NCBI RefSeq assembly: GCF_024331145.1
Contig: NZ_JANDJO010000003.1
Location: 434,001-498,000, forward strand
DNA from: Shimia sp. CNT1-13L.2
Lineage (GTDB): Bacteria; Pseudomonadota; Alphaproteobacteria; Rhodobacterales; Rhodobacteraceae
DNA length: 64,000 bases
Direction of reading: 5' to 3'
The notes beneath the pieces are model-generated. The model searched no databases. It was not told the origin of the DNA and saw only the letters and a list, made by a program, of their open reading frames with translations. A program made the translations under genes and the position numbers. Shown here one piece after another: positions 20,598 to 29,352 of this stretch (position 1 is the stretch's first letter; every line of letters starts with the position of its first letter).

Positions 20598-23500
20598 ATG
20601 GCTGGACAGAACCACATCACCATAGGCGGTGCGCCCGAAGGGTTTGACGCGCAATTGATCCTCAAGGAAGTGGCCAAGACCGGTGGTCCCGTCTGCCACG
20701 TTGCGCGGGATGACAAACGGCTTGCGGCACTGCAATCGGCGCTGGCGTTCTTTCAGCCTGACATGCCGGTGATCACCTTTCCGGGCTGGGATTGCCTGCC
20801 CTATGACCGGGTCTCGCCCAACGCCGACATTTCCGCGACCCGCATGGCGACGTTGGCGGGGCTTGTGCACGGCATGCCCAAGCAGTTCGTGCTGCTGACC
20901 ACGCTCAATGCAGCGACGCAGCGGGTGCCGGCACGTGAGGTGCTGCGCGAGGCGGCCTTCAAGGCGCAGGTGAACTACCAGATTGACGAGGGCGCGTTGC
21001 GTGCCTTTCTCGTGCGCATGGGCTTTACTCAGGCGCCGACGGTGATGGAGCCGGGTGACTATGCGATCCGGGGGGGCATCATCGACATCTTCCCGCCGGG
21101 TGACAGCGGCCCTGTGCGGCTTGACCTGTTTGGTGATGTTCTTGACGGTGCGCGGCGGTTTGATCCGGTGAGCCAGCGGACGACGGAGAAGCTCGACATG
21201 GTCGAGCTGGCCCCGGTCTCCGAGGTCATTCTCGACGAGGCGGCGATCACGCGGTTCCGTCAGAACTATCGTATCGAATTTGGCGCTGCGGGGACGGATG
21301 ATCCGCTTTACGAGGCTATCAGCGCGGGCAAGAAACACCAGGGTGTCGAACATTGGCTGCCGTTCTTTCACGAACGTCTTGAAACCCTGTTCGATTACCT
21401 TCCTGATGCGACGATTTCCCTTGATGATCAGGTGGATGCGGTGCGTCTTGCACGTTGGGACACGGTTCAGGACCAATACGAAACCCGCCATCACGCGCTG
21501 CAAAAGAAAAGCCGGATCGACACGGTTTACAAACCGGTGCCTCCGGCGCTGCTCTATATGGATGATGCCGCGTGGGACGCGGCTGTTGGGGCGCGTCGTG
21601 TTCTCAAGTTCAAGCCGTTGCAACAGGCATCGGGACCGGGGGCGATTGATGCGGGTGGTCGGATCGGGCGCAACTTTTCACCTGAGCGCCAGCAGGAAAA
21701 CCTGAGCCTTTTCGGTGCCTTGGCCGATCATATCAAAGCCAAGATGCAAGACGGCCCAGTGCTTGTGGCCTCCTATTCCGAAGGGGCACGAGAGCGCCTG
21801 AGCGGGCTGATTGAGGACGAGGGGCTGGCCGAGGCGATTCCGGTCACGGATGCGACGCGGATCAGCAAGACGGGGTTGTATCTTGCCGTATGGGCCCTGG
21901 AACACGGGTTCGAAGCCCCGGGGATGACCGTGATTTCGGAACAGGATGTCCTGGGGGATCGCCTGATCCGTGCACCGCGCAAGAAGCGGCGGGCCGAGAA
22001 CTTTTTGACGGAAACCCAATCGCTTTCGCCGGGCGATCTGGTGGTGCACGTCGATCACGGGATCGGGCGTTATCACGGGTTGGAAGTGATCACGGCGGCC
22101 GGTGCAGCGCATGAGTGTCTGAGTCTCGAATATGCCGAGAATTCAAAGCTCTACCTGCCGGTTGAGAACATTGAACTGCTGTCGAAATACGGCCACGACG
22201 AAGGGCTTTTGGATCGCCTTGGTGGTGGCGCGTGGCAGGCCAAGAAAGCCAAGCTCAAGGAACGTATCCGCGAGATGGCGGACAAGCTGATCCGCGTGGC
22301 GGCAGAGCGTGCGTTGCGCAAGGCGCCGGTTCTTGAGGCACAGCACCATGCCTGGGAAGAGTTTTCCGCGCGCTTCCCCTATCAGGAGACGGACGACCAG
22401 TTGCGCGCCATTGGCGACGTGGTTGGCGATCTGGGGGCCGGATTGCCGATGGATCGCCTTGTCTGTGGCGACGTGGGGTTCGGCAAGACCGAGGTGGCGA
22501 TGCGGGCGGCCTTTGTGGCGGCCATGTCGGGGATGCAGGTTGCGGTGATTGCGCCGACCACGCTGCTGGCACGGCAACACTACAAGAGCTTTGCCGACCG
22601 GTTCCGTGGGTTCCCCCTTGAGGTGCGCGGCCTGTCGCGGTTTGTCAGCAACAAGGAAGCCGAGAAAACCCGCGAGGGCCTGTCGCGGGGGACGGTGGAT
22701 ATCGTGATCGGTACCCACGCTCTTTTGGCAAAAGGCGTGAGTTTTAAGAACCTTGGCCTTCTGATCATCGACGAGGAACAGCATTTCGGCGTGGCGCACA
22801 AGGAGCGCCTCAAGCAGATGCGGTCAGACGTTCATGTGCTGACCCTGACGGCGACGCCGATTCCGCGTACCCTGCAGCTAAGCCTGTCGGGCGTGCGCGA
22901 TCTGTCGATCATTGGCACACCGCCGGTGGATCGCCTTGCCATTCGCACCTATGTCAGCGAATTCGATGCGGTGACCATACGCGAGGCCCTGTTAAGGGAA
23001 CATTACCGCGGCGGTCAGAGCTTCTATGTGGTGCCACGGATCAGTGATTTGCCCGACATCGAAGCCTTTCTTCGGGAACAGGTGCCGGAAATCAGTTTTA
23101 TCACCGCGCACGGCCAGATGGCGGCTGGTGAGCTGGATGATCGCATGAATGCCTTTTACGACGGCAAATACGACGTTCTGCTGGCGACAACGATTGTGGA
23201 ATCCGGTCTGGATATTCCGACAGCCAACACGATGGTCGTGCATCGTGCCGACATGTTCGGCCTATCGCAACTCTATCAGATCCGGGGGCGCGTGGGCCGC
23301 TCGAAGACCCGCGCCTATGCCTATCTGACCACCAAGCCGCGTATGAAGCTGACGCCGGCGGCCGAAAAGCGGCTGCGGGTTCTGGGCTCTCTGGATACGC
23401 TTGGAGCCGGATTTACCCTTGCCTCCCAAGACCTTGATATCCGCGGGGCAGGGAACCTCCTGGGCGAGGAACAGTCGGGCCAGATGCGGGATGTGGGCTA

Positions 23501-24065
23501 TGAGCTTTACCAGTCGATGCTGGAAGAGGCGATTGCCAAGATCAAGGCCGGAGAGATGGAAGGCCTGACCGACACGGATGACCAGTGGGCGCCGCAGATC
23601 AATCTGGGCGTGCCGGTGCTGATCCCCGAAGACTATGTGCCTGATCTGGATGTGCGTCTGGGTCTTTACCGCCGCCTGAGCGGGTTGCACAGCAAGGTGG
23701 AGCTTGAAGGCTTTGCTGCGGAACTGATTGACCGGTTCGGGAAATTGCCGAGGGAAGTCAATACGTTGCTACTTGTTGTTCGCATCAAGGACATGTGCAA
23801 GCGGGCCGGGATTTCCAAGCTGGATGGCGGGCCGAAGGGCGCGACGATCCAGTTCCACAACGACAAGTTTGCCTCGCCTCAGGGCCTTGTGGAGTTCATC
23901 CAGGATCAGCGCGGGCTGGCCAAGGTGAAGGACAACAAGATCGTTGTGCGTCGGGACTGGAAGAAGGAAAGCGACAAGATCAAAGGGGCCTTTGCCATTG
24001 CCCGCGATCTTGCCGAGAAGGTCATCGCAGAAAAGAAACGCGCCCGGGCGAAGGCCAAGGGTTAA
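20598..24065 (+). CDS. mfd: Transcription-repair coupling factor Mfd
   Basis: 1155 residues, the normal length. It has the UvrB-like N-terminal module, the RNA polymerase-interacting CarD-like domain ([20 protein letters not shown]), then a RecG-like translocase with Walker [18 protein letters not shown] box ([10 protein letters not shown]), motif III ([11 protein letters not shown]) and the QIRGRVGRS motif, and finally the TRCF domain. Mfd removes RNA polymerase stalled at DNA lesions and recruits UvrA. The ATG has a weak AGGA site in the ten-base gap after the membrane protein. Confidence 0.97.
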   Translation: MAGQNHITIGGAPEGFDAQLILKEVAKTGGPVCHVARDDKRLAALQSALAFFQPDMPVITFPGWDCLPYDRVSPNADISATRMATLAGLVHGMPKQFVLLTTLNAATQRVPAREVLREAAFKAQVNYQIDEGALRAFLVRMGFTQAPTVMEPGDYAIRGGIIDIFPPGDSGPVRLDLFGDVLDGARRFDPVSQRTTEKLDMVELAPVSEVILDEAAITRFRQNYRIEFGAAGTDDPLYEAISAGKKHQGVEHWLPFFHERLETLFDYLPDATISLDDQVDAVRLARWDTVQDQYETRHHALQKKSRIDTVYKPVPPALLYMDDAAWDAAVGARRVLKFKPLQQASGPGAIDAGGRIGRNFSPERQQENLSLFGALADHIKAKMQDGPVLVASYSEGARERLSGLIEDEGLAEAIPVTDATRISKTGLYLAVWALEHGFEAPGMTVISEQDVLGDRLIRAPRKKRRAENFLTETQSLSPGDLVVHVDHGIGRYHGLEVITAAGAAHECLSLEYAENSKLYLPVENIELLSKYGHDEGLLDRLGGGAWQAKKAKLKERIREMADKLIRVAAERALRKAPVLEAQHHAWEEFSARFPYQETDDQLRAIGDVVGDLGAGLPMDRLVCGDVGFGKTEVAMRAAFVAAMSGMQVAVIAPTTLLARQHYKSFADRFRGFPLEVRGLSRFVSNKEAEKTREGLSRGTVDIVIGTHALLAKGVSFKNLGLLIIDEEQHFGVAHKERLKQMRSDVHVLTLTATPIPRTLQLSLSGVRDLSIIGTPPVDRLAIRTYVSEFDAVTIREALLREHYRGGQSFYVVPRISDLPDIEAFLREQVPEISFITAHGQMAAGELDDRMNAFYDGKYDVLLATTIVESGLDIPTANTMVVHRADMFGLSQLYQIRGRVGRSKTRAYAYLTTKPRMKLTPAAEKRLRVLGSLDTLGAGFTLASQDLDIRGAGNLLGEEQSGQMRDVGYELYQSMLEEAIAKIKAGEMEGLTDTDDQWAPQINLGVPVLIPEDYVPDLDVRLGLYRRLSGLHSKVELEGFAAELIDRFGKLPREVNTLLLVVRIKDMCKRAGISKLDGGPKGATIQFHNDKFASPQGLVEFIQDQRGLAKVKDNKIVVRRDWKKESDKIKGAFAIARDLAEKVIAEKKRARAKAKG

Positions 24066-24076
24066 CCGCGAAACCC

Positions 24077-24131
24077 ACGTCGGTGCAACGTCGGTATTAC
24101 GTCGGTATTGCGGAGGTGCAGCCGCGGTATC
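24077..24131 (+). repeat. Degenerate 11-base tandem repeat after mfd
   Basis: Five head-to-tail 11-base units: ACGTCGGTGCA, then ACGTCGGTATT twice, then GCGGAGGTGCA, then GCCGCGGTATC. All keep a G/C-rich GGT core at the same phase. It lies in the 107-base gap between the convergent mfd and MFS genes. Role unknown; it could be replication-slippage debris. Confidence 0.6.
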
Positions 24132-24151
24132 CGGCGATCCGTTACCGCGGC
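24121..24151. terminator. Possible hairpin terminator between mfd and the MFS gene
   Basis: Nine-base arms GCCGCGGTA and TACCGCGGC separated by 13 bases. No T-run follows on either strand, so termination would be weak or Rho-assisted. It overlaps the last unit of the tandem repeat. Confidence 0.4.
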
Positions 24152-24172
24152 GGTCGGTGGTAAACAGGTGGT

Positions 24173-25381
24173 TCAGGCGGCGAGCTGTTCGAGGCGGCGC
24201 ATCTTGAGCATCAGAGCGTAGCCGACGACCGAACTGATCCCGATGCCGATCGCCAGCGGCAGCGGCGTGCCATCAAAGGCGAGGCCGATCGGTACGGCGA
24301 TCATCGTTCCAAGAACCGTGGCAATCGCGCCCATGACGCTTGCTGCGGTGCCGGCCATGTGGCCGAGAGGTTCCATCGCCAGCGCGTTGAGATTGCCCAG
24401 CGTCATGCCGACCTGGAAAAAGACGCTGGTCTGCCACAGCACGAAGGCCAGGAACAACGGCAGGCTGGGGGGCAGGATCAGGCAGAGGACGAGCATGGTG
24501 GCGGAACAGAGGACTTGTGCGCCAAGCGCTACGGTCACGAGGAAGCGCATGCCGACACGCACCACCAGCCAGGCGTTCAGCAGGCTGGCGCTGCCCGAGA
24601 CCAGTGCGATGCCGCCGAACCAGAGGGGAAATTCGTCGTTTTGCCCGAAGGTGGTGTCGAAGATCGGCTGAACCGAAGAGATCATCGCGAAGAGGACGCC
24701 GAAGCAGAGCGACTGTACAAGGATCGAGGTGCGGACAGAAGGAATGGCCCACATTTCCTTCATGCCGCTGATCAGCAGCGACAGGCGGAAGGGGCGGCGA
24801 TCTTCCTGGGCCAGAGGTTCGGGAATGCGCAGCGCGAACCAGAGGCCGGTCAGGATCGAGAACAGCATGAAGGCCACGAAGACACCGCGCCAGCTTGAGT
24901 AGGCGATGATGATGGCGCCAAGAGAGGGGGCAATGGCGGGCACCAGCGTGAAGATCATCATGGCCAGCGAGACAATGCGCGCCATTTCGCGGCCCGAGAA
25001 CAGATCGCGGATGATCGCCAGCGTCACGATGCGCGGGCCTGCGGCACCGATGCCCTGAAAGAGGCGTGCCGCGAGGACCAGTTCGAGGGATTGCGACAGC
25101 CAGCCTATGAAGGCGCAGACAGTGTAGAGGACCGCGCCGCCAAGAAGCACCGGCTTGCGCCCGAAGGCGTCCGATAGGGGGCCTGTGAAGAAGGTGCCGA
25201 TCCCCATGCCCAGAACGAAGCTGGTGAGGATCAGCTGCGCGCGATTGAGATTGTCGGGGCTGAGCTCCTGGCCGATCTCCGGCAAGGCGGGCAGCATCGC
25301 GTCAATTGAAAAGGCGATGGTTGCAAACATCATGGCGCAAAGCGCCACGAACTCGGTTCGGGATATCGGCAGGGATGACAT
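24173..25381 (-). CDS. MFS drug-efflux transporter, Bcr/CflA type
   Basis: 402 residues with about twelve membrane segments. The family signature after TM2 is present (FFTGPLSDAFGRKPVLL), as is the TM1 motif FSIDAMLPALPEIG typical of Bcr/CflA exporters with a membrane-embedded acidic residue. These are proton-drug antiporters for agents such as bicyclomycin, sulfonamides or chloramphenicol; the substrate here is not predictable. It stands alone, convergent with mfd. Confidence 0.9.
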   Translation of the reverse strand: MSSLPISRTEFVALCAMMFATIAFSIDAMLPALPEIGQELSPDNLNRAQLILTSFVLGMGIGTFFTGPLSDAFGRKPVLLGGAVLYTVCAFIGWLSQSLELVLAARLFQGIGAAGPRIVTLAIIRDLFSGREMARIVSLAMMIFTLVPAIAPSLGAIIIAYSSWRGVFVAFMLFSILTGLWFALRIPEPLAQEDRRPFRLSLLISGMKEMWAIPSVRTSILVQSLCFGVLFAMISSVQPIFDTTFGQNDEFPLWFGGIALVSGSASLLNAWLVVRVGMRFLVTVALGAQVLCSATMLVLCLILPPSLPLFLAFVLWQTSVFFQVGMTLGNLNALAMEPLGHMAGTAASVMGAIATVLGTMIAVPIGLAFDGTPLPLAIGIGISSVVGYALMLKMRRLEQLAA

Positions 25382-25477
25382 GGGGTGCTCGCAAAATACT
25401 ACCCGTCGGCGCTAACATATTGTCAAAACACACGCCAGAGGCGACGTTGCGCAGGTTGGTGTGCGATTTTGCAGAGA

Positions 25478-25855
25478 TCAGGTCTCGGTTTTTGCAGGGT
25501 CGGGCGCGTCGTCGAGGTTGTCGGCCTGTGGCTCAGGCGCGTGTTTGTGATGGCCAATGCGCGCGATCAGCCATTCTGAATGGGCGGCGTGGCGCTCGGC
25601 TGTCATTTTGCCGAACTGCTGGATCACGAAGGCGAAGATCCCGAGACCCATGATAATGAAGACGGTTGCGCCGATCTTGCCAACGGTTGTGACCGGGACA
25701 AGAGAGCCGTAGCCGACCGTCGACAGGGTTACGACAGAAAAGAAATAGGCATCCACCCAGCTCCAGCCTTCGACGTAGTGAAAGAAGACGGTGCCCGATC
25801 CGATGGTCGGGGCAATCAGGAGAAGGAGATAGATGATCCGTTCCTTTGGCGTCAT
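25478..25855 (-). CDS. Two-TM potassium channel family protein
   Basis: 125 residues: TM1 (YLLLLIAPTIGSGTVFF), a pore helix with selectivity filter TLSTVGYG, TM2 (IGATVFIIMGLGIFAFVI), then a short charged cytoplasmic tail rich in His, Asp and Pro. It has no RCK or cyclic-nucleotide domain, so it is a minimal KcsA-like channel. Its ATG overlaps the stop of the upstream DsbA-like gene by four bases (ATGA). Confidence 0.88.
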   Translation of the reverse strand: MTPKERIIYLLLLIAPTIGSGTVFFHYVEGWSWVDAYFFSVVTLSTVGYGSLVPVTTVGKIGATVFIIMGLGIFAFVIQQFGKMTAERHAAHSEWLIARIGHHKHAPEPQADNLDDAPDPAKTET

Positions 25856-26493
25856 TCGGCGGCGTCCTGTTCCATCAGTTCGTTGATGACCTTGACCCAG
25901 AGGTCAGCAGGCTGTGCGCCGGGGACGGCGTGGCGGTTGTCGACGATGAAGGTCGGCACCGAGTTCACCCCCATCTGGCGGCTGTGGGCATCGCGCTGGC
26001 GGATCATGTCGGCGTCGGCATCCGACTTGAGCAGTTTGGCAACCACGGCCGCATCCATGCCGATACCGTCGGCCAGATCGCACAGCACCTCGTCGTCGCC
26101 AATGTCGCGACCTTCCTTGAAATAGGCGTCGAACAGGGCGTTGACCATCTCGTCCTGTTTCTGCTCGATCCCGGCCCAGTGGATCAGGCGGTGGGCGTTG
26201 ACCGTGTTCGGGGTGCGCTGAATGGCACCGAAATCAAGGTCGAGACCTTCTTCGCGGGCGTGCTGGTCGATCTCGGAATAGACTTTGACCGCGCGCTCCT
26301 TGCCGCCGAATTTGGTTTCGAGATAGGTGCGGCGGTCCATCCCGTCCTGCGGCATGTCGGGGTTCAGCTGGAATGGATGCCATTCGATCACGAAGGGGTG
26401 GTTGGGAATTTCTGCAAGCGCCTTTTCGAGACGCGTCTTGCCGATCAGGCACCAGGGGCAAATCGGATCAGAGAGAATGTCTAGCTTAATCAT
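25852..26493 (-). CDS. DsbA-family oxidoreductase (FrnE-like)
   Basis: 213 residues with a thioredoxin fold. The active site CPWC is near residues 13-16 (SDPICPWCLIG) and the cis-proline loop reads GVNSVPTFIV. There is no signal peptide, so it is cytoplasmic, as expected for the FrnE group rather than periplasmic DsbA. FrnE-like proteins are thiol oxidoreductases or isomerases. It overlaps both neighbours by four bases (ATGA junctions), so it is the middle gene of a tightly coupled three-gene operon. Confidence 0.9.
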   Translation of the reverse strand: MIKLDILSDPICPWCLIGKTRLEKALAEIPNHPFVIEWHPFQLNPDMPQDGMDRRTYLETKFGGKERAVKVYSEIDQHAREEGLDLDFGAIQRTPNTVNAHRLIHWAGIEQKQDEMVNALFDAYFKEGRDIGDDEVLCDLADGIGMDAAVVAKLLKSDADADMIRQRDAHSRQMGVNSVPTFIVDNRHAVPGAQPADLWVKVINELMEQDAAE

Positions 26494-28010
26494 GTATTTG
26501 CCTCGAAGTTTTCACGTAGTGCCCGGCGGCTGAGCTTGCCATTTGGATTGGTAGGTAGCGCGTCCAGACGCTGGAACAACCGGGGGTGTTTGTAGCGGGC
26601 CAGATTGGATTGCGCAAATGCCTGAAGTGCGGCGTCATCCAGCGGCGCATCAGAGGTATAGAAGGCGGCGATGACGCGGGTGTCGGCCTTGACCTCGACA
26701 TCGGTGACGCCAACGGTCCCGATGCCGGGAAAGCGCGAGAGCGCGGCTTCGACTTCGAGCGGAGAGACACGAAAGCCACCGGCGTTCATCATGTCGTCAT
26801 CGCGACCCGAATAGGTGATGTAGAAGTCTTCGTCCATCACGCCCTGATCGCCGGTCAGGAACCAGTCGCCCATGAAACGCGCCTGGGTGTCTGCCTCGGC
26901 CCTGTAGTAGCCCAGCATCAGACCGGGATCGCGGCGGTCGACGGCGATGGTGCCCTCGGTGCCAAGCGGAACGGGGCCGGTTTCGTCCACGATGGCGATA
27001 CGACGCCCGGGTTGCGGGCGACCAAGCGTGCCGGGATGGGCGGGCGAGGAGGGGCTGGCCGAGATGAAGGTTGAACATTCTGACATGCCATAGGCTTCGT
27101 AAAGTGCGGTGCCCGTGGCCTCGAACCAATCTTCGCGGATGGTCTCGGAGAGCTTTTCACCTGCGGTCAGGCCATGGCGGAGATCGGGCAGGTGGATGTC
27201 GGGATGGTCGCTTAGCAACTTGCGGTAGACGCCGGGGGCGGCGGCAAAGATCGTCGCCTTGTGGCTTTTGAGAAGCCTGGGTAGCGCCATCAGGTCAACG
27301 CCTTTGGCCGGGATCAGGGCGGTGGCCCCCACGGACCACGGGTCCATCAGACCTGTGCCAAGGGTGAAAGTCCAGTTGAAGGCACCGGCGTGCATCAGCC
27401 GGTCATCGCGGTGCAGGCCGTACCAGCCCTCGTGCATCATCTGGCGCGCCCAGATCGCGCGGTGGGCGTGGCAAACCGCCCGAGGCACGCCCGAGGTGCC
27501 GGAGGTGTAGATGATATAGCCAAGCCGCTCGGGATCGCCCATGTGGAAGGCGGCGGGCGGCAGGATGCGCATCTCTTCCAGCGCCTCAAGCGTCAGCTGG
27601 GGAATGCCGGGGGTGTCGGGACAGGCGATGTCGGGATCACGCAGGATGGCGGCCGGCGAAAGCTCGGCAACCATCTTGGCGACTTCGGGGTCTGTCAGCT
27701 GTGAAGAGGTGGGCACGGGCACAAGGCCAACTGCGATACAGGCGAGATAGGCAATCGGGAACTCGACCGTATTGCCAAGGCGCATGAGGACGATCTGGCC
27801 GGGCGCAAGGCCTTGTTGCAAGAGCCCCGTGCCGGTGCCGAGGATTGCCGCCTTCATCGCGCTGTAGGTCCAGTCTTCGGACCCATCCAGCGACATCACC
27901 ACAAGCGCGACCTTGTCGGACAGGGCGTCGGCATGGGCCAGCACATGGGCCGCCATGTTGAAGGGCGTGGGGGCGGGCGTCGGGGCGCCTTGATCGAACA
28001 GAGACAGCAT
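26490..28010 (-). CDS. AMP-dependent acyl-CoA synthetase / ligase
   Basis: 506 residues of the ANL superfamily. The P-loop-like motif is YIIYTSGTSGVPRAV, followed by YEAYGMSE (A5), FLTGDQG (A7), GRDDDMMNAGGFRVSP (A8) and the catalytic lysine in PTNPNGKLSRR (A10). It resembles benzoate- or medium-chain acyl-CoA ligases: it activates a carboxylic acid with ATP and loads CoA. Substrate is uncertain. It heads the operon with the DsbA-like and channel genes. A divergent XRE-cupin regulator 66 bases away may control it. Confidence 0.9.
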   Translation of the reverse strand: MLSLFDQGAPTPAPTPFNMAAHVLAHADALSDKVALVVMSLDGSEDWTYSAMKAAILGTGTGLLQQGLAPGQIVLMRLGNTVEFPIAYLACIAVGLVPVPTSSQLTDPEVAKMVAELSPAAILRDPDIACPDTPGIPQLTLEALEEMRILPPAAFHMGDPERLGYIIYTSGTSGVPRAVCHAHRAIWARQMMHEGWYGLHRDDRLMHAGAFNWTFTLGTGLMDPWSVGATALIPAKGVDLMALPRLLKSHKATIFAAAPGVYRKLLSDHPDIHLPDLRHGLTAGEKLSETIREDWFEATGTALYEAYGMSECSTFISASPSSPAHPGTLGRPQPGRRIAIVDETGPVPLGTEGTIAVDRRDPGLMLGYYRAEADTQARFMGDWFLTGDQGVMDEDFYITYSGRDDDMMNAGGFRVSPLEVEAALSRFPGIGTVGVTDVEVKADTRVIAAFYTSDAPLDDAALQAFAQSNLARYKHPRLFQRLDALPTNPNGKLSRRALRENFEANT

Positions 28011-28076
28011 GGGTTCTTGGTAGGCGTCGGTTTGGGGAGTTGCAAGGGGAGGTTAGGGCGGTTTAGAAGGGCCAGC

Positions 28077-28703
28077 ATGACAGATAAAGACCCGAAATCC
28101 CTGATCAAGGTGGCCCGTGAGAACGGGCAGGCGGACCATGTTGAACCTCTGGACCTTGGGGTTCGGGTGCGAGAGTTGCGCAAGGCGCGCAGCTGGACGC
28201 TCGAGCAGGCGGCAAAACAGGCCGGTCTGGCGCGATCCACATTGTCGAAGATCGAGAACGGCCAGATGTCACCGACCTATGACGCGTTGAAAAAACTGGC
28301 CGAGGGGCTGGAGATTTCCGTGCCGCAGTTGTTCACGCCGCCGCAGAAAAGCCAGGTGAACGGCCGCATGTCGGTGGTGAAGTCGGGCGAGGGCGTGCAT
28401 CAGGCAACCGTGACCTATGAGCACGAGTTGCTTGCAGAGACGCTGACCAAGAAGTCGATGCTGCCTTATCGCGCGCGGGTGCGTGCGCGTTCGATCGAGG
28501 AATTCGACGGTTGGGTCCGCCATGACGGCGAAGAATTTCTCTATGTGCTGACGGGTGTTGTGAAGCTCTATACCGAGTTCTACGAGCCGGTAGAGATGCG
28601 CCGCGGTGACAGCGCCTATTACGATGCCTCGATGGGGCATAACGTGATTTCGGTGTCGGATGAGGACGCCACGATCCTGTGGGTGACGTCCCTGACGGGC
28701 TGA
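28077..28703 (+). CDS. XRE-family transcriptional regulator with C-terminal cupin
   Basis: 208 residues. The ATG at 28077 has AGAAGG six bases upstream; the longer open frame is antisense to the ligase gene. A helix-turn-helix lies at about residues 28-82 (RSWTLEQAAKQAGLARSTLS) and a cupin_2 sensor at about 135-205 (VRHDGEEFLYVLTGVVKLY). Proteins of this layout bind small ligands through the cupin. Its head-to-head position with the acyl-CoA ligase suggests local control. Its TGA directly abuts the TCA of the convergent gene with no gap. Confidence 0.9.
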   Translation: MTDKDPKSLIKVARENGQADHVEPLDLGVRVRELRKARSWTLEQAAKQAGLARSTLSKIENGQMSPTYDALKKLAEGLEISVPQLFTPPQKSQVNGRMSVVKSGEGVHQATVTYEHELLAETLTKKSMLPYRARVRARSIEEFDGWVRHDGEEFLYVLTGVVKLYTEFYEPVEMRRGDSAYYDASMGHNVISVSDEDATILWVTSLTG

Positions 28704-29201
28704 TCAGGTCTGCTTGCGGCGCAGCAACGTTGTCACGATGCCGGGCAGGAAGGCATAGGCCATCACGGCCAGTGAAAACAGGATCATGCCGATACCGATC
28801 CATTTCAGTTGATCGATTTGGGCCTGTTTTTCCTGCTTGCTGGCAAAGGTGCGCGTGTTGGTCGAGGCCACAGTCGCGCTGGTATAGGTGATGCCCGAGA
28901 GCTTGTCAGCGGAGGCGTCTGTCACTAGAACCGCTGGTTCCACTGCTGCGGCCGAGGCGCGCATGACGGTTGCCGAAGCGCATCTGACATAGGCGACGGG
29001 TTCGGCGGATTTCTCGCCTCGGGCCACGCGCGCCAGTTCGTTCCAGTCGATATGGGAGAAATCGCCTTTTTCGTTTTTCTGAACACCCTGGCCGTTTTCT
29101 GTCCAGCCGGTGGGGCATGTGTCGGTGCGTGCGGCATCTGCCTGTACCGCGAGACCGAAAATAAGCGGAAGGGATAAGAATGCGGCCTTAAATTTGGTCA
29201 A
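28704..29201 (-). CDS. Exported single-TM protein, short paralogue of the next gene
   Basis: 165 residues from the TTG at 29201, chosen because AAGGAGG sits six bases upstream and the start then gives a clean signal peptide (FLSLPLIFGLAVQADA, cleavage after ADA). An ATG at 29246 would add fifteen polar residues. The mature part has a Cys (DTCPTGW), the motif HIDWNELARVARGE, a Thr/Ala-rich stretch, a membrane segment near residues 135-155 and a basic end (LPGIVTTLLRRKQT). The IDW-ELAR-ARGE motif and the LPGI...LRRK end recur in the 400-residue neighbour. No family recognised. Confidence 0.8.
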   Translation of the reverse strand: MTKFKAAFLSLPLIFGLAVQADAARTDTCPTGWTENGQGVQKNEKGDFSHIDWNELARVARGEKSAEPVAYVRCASATVMRASAAAVEPAVLVTDASADKLSGITYTSATVASTNTRTFASKQEKQAQIDQLKWIGIGMILFSLAVMAYAFLPGIVTTLLRRKQT

Positions 29202-29258
29202 GGTCTGCCTCCTTGGGTGGGTTGCCTCAAAGGTTTGTTTTTTCATTTCTTTTTACGC

Positions 29259-29276
29259 TACACTTAAAAGTTGTGG
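29259..29276 (-). promoter_or_regulatory. Upstream element A, similar to the one at 30628
   Basis: Minus strand reads CCACAACTTTTAAGTGTA. It lies about 60 bases before the TTG start of the short paralogue. A closely similar block (CGCACAACTTTTAGGCGTA) precedes the long paralogue. The surrounding DNA is clearly more A/T-rich than the genes. It may be a promoter part or an operator common to both genes. Confidence 0.4.
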
Positions 29277-29352
29277 CGGGCGATACGTTTGATCAGTTTT
29301 AGTTGAGTGTTGCAGAATTGCACAACTTGAAGTGGTTTACGCTAAGGTCAAG

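Noticed and set aside
24077-24131. CRISPR-like array
   Set aside because: The 11-base units are contiguous, without spacers, and too short.
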